Part shown: positions 63,347 to 64,000 of the stretch, one piece after another
Layout: each line of letters opens with the position of its first letter
How positions within the stretch are numbered: the first letter of the stretch is position 1
Origin: Candidatus Pseudobutyricicoccus lothianensis
Lineage (GTDB): Bacteria; Bacillota; Clostridia; Oscillospirales; Butyricicoccaceae
Assembly (NCBI GenBank): GCA_904419295.1
Contig: CAJFRA010000002.1
Coordinates: forward strand, 1-64,000
Direction of reading: 5' to 3'
Length of the DNA stretch: 64,000 bases
Translations under genes and position numbers: made by a program
The notes under the pieces: generated by a model
Databases searched by the model: none
The model's input: the letters and a program-made list of their open reading frames with translations, nothing else
What the model was told of the DNA's origin: nothing

Positions 63347-64000
63347 TTATGCCCACAAGCGACTTACCAGGGAAAAGATCAACGGCAGGAAGGCCGCCGG
63401 GATCAAATTGGCCACATTGAACTTTTTGATCTCCCACAAGTTGAAGGCGATGAGCATCAGCACTGCGCTGCCCACCAGGGACATCTGCAGCACCACCGCA
63501 TCGGTCAGGTAGGGCTTGACCAAAAAGGCCAGCAGAGTGATGCTCCCCTGGTACACCAGCACCGCCAGGGCGCTCAGCGGCACGCCCACGCCGTAAACTG
63601 TGGTAAACAGCACCGATACGATGCCGTCCATCATGCCTTTGGCGATGAGCATCGTGGGGTCCCCTGCCAAGCCATCCTGTACAGCGCCCACAATGGCCAT
63701 GGCGCCGGCACAGAACAATATGGTGCAGTTGGCAAAGCCTGTGCCCACATCGGTGCCTGCCGCCTGTTTGCTGAACGCCCGCTTGATCTTTTCCCCCACC
63801 TGGTCGAACAGGCGGTCCAGCCGCAGCAGTTCGCCCAAGACGCCGCCCAGCACCAGGGAGAGGATGAGCAGCAGGATGTACTGGCTATCCAGCCCGCCGC
63901 TGTCGTTCGTCTTGAGGACGCCGGACAGCACGCCGGATAAACCTATGAGGAATGTGGCAGTCCCCAATGCTTGGAATACGATGGTCTTAAACCGCTCTGG
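63347..64000 (-). CDS. DUF554-family membrane protein, 5' end beyond the window
   Basis: Partial protein, 217 residues visible, missing only about the first 20. The frame is open to the window edge (PERFKTIVFQA then LGTATFLIGLSGV). About six hydrophobic segments and the family stretch GTGFANCTILFCAGAMAIVGA near residue 90 are present. DUF554 (YdfK-type) proteins have been proposed as transporters, without proof. It is separated from the HPr-like gene by that gene's promoter. Confidence 0.88.
   Translation of the reverse strand, partial: PERFKTIVFQALGTATFLIGLSGVLSGVLKTNDSGGLDSQYILLLILSLVLGGVLGELLRLDRLFDQVGEKIKRAFSKQAAGTDVGTGFANCTILFCAGAMAIVGAVQDGLAGDPTMLIAKGMMDGIVSVLFTTVYGVGVPLSALAVLVYQGSITLLAFLVKPYLTDAVVLQMSLVGSAVLMLIAFNLWEIKKFNVANLIPAAFLPLIFSLVSRLWA

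Overview
This 64 kb window reads as chromosome from a Gram-positive anaerobe of the class Clostridia, most likely an Oscillospirales-type gut bacterium. This is inferred from protein style and gene order; there is no rRNA to confirm it. Supporting signs are moderately high GC with consensus -35/-10 promoters at 17-bp spacing, an SLH-anchored cell surface, a LytR-CpsA-Psr protein, a meso-diaminopimelate-type MurE, a SpoVD-type PBP with PASTA domains, bL21-free rpsU-leuS-rsfS gene order, ECF-type folate uptake and a Crh-like HPr. No phage, insertion sequence, CRISPR array or tRNA was seen.

Layout. Positions 1-184 carry two near-identical strong promoters pointing out of the left edge. A polar amino-acid ABC transporter follows (336-2596), then rpsU and a long leftward housekeeping block (leuS, rsfS, LCP protein, nadD-yqeK fusion, yhbY, rdgB, rph, ftsY, smc; 2817-14950). 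Between 15104 and 15834 lies a small operon of two glutaredoxin-like genes. Each has an in-frame UGA in the active-site motif and a hairpin behind it, so both look like selenoproteins that ordinary gene calling would truncate. Next come an M20 peptidase, a zinc-ribbon membrane protein and an Xre regulator (15921-18495). Two tandem SLH/beta-solenoid surface proteins follow (18830-25273), then corA, a tetrahydrofolate riboswitch with folT, radC, and uvrB-uvrA under an SOS box (25411-33422).

The middle holds a lipoprotein, an amidohydrolase, a 0.8 kb stretch without a convincing gene, and a two-gene signalling operon: a giant GGDEF/PAS/GAF/EAL protein and a CheB-CheR-PAS fusion (36654-43325). 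The right third is a complete but slimmed division and cell-wall (dcw) cluster on the minus strand: mraZ, rsmH, ftsL, spoVD, murE, mraY, ftsW, murG, murA, ftsQ, ftsZ. It lacks murF, murD, murC and ftsA. After a membrane protein and a coiled-coil protein, the window closes with a repair/CoA operon (uvrC, rsmD, coaD, a coiled-coil protein), a Crh-like HPr and a DUF554 membrane protein cut by the right edge.

The most notable content is the tandem UxxC selenoprotein operon with identical putative SECIS hairpins. Others worth attention are the folate riboswitch with an evident Shine-Dalgarno sequestering stem, the LexA box inside the uvrBA promoter, the ftsA-less dcw cluster with an atypical FtsZ tail, and the composition break inside the large S-layer gene.
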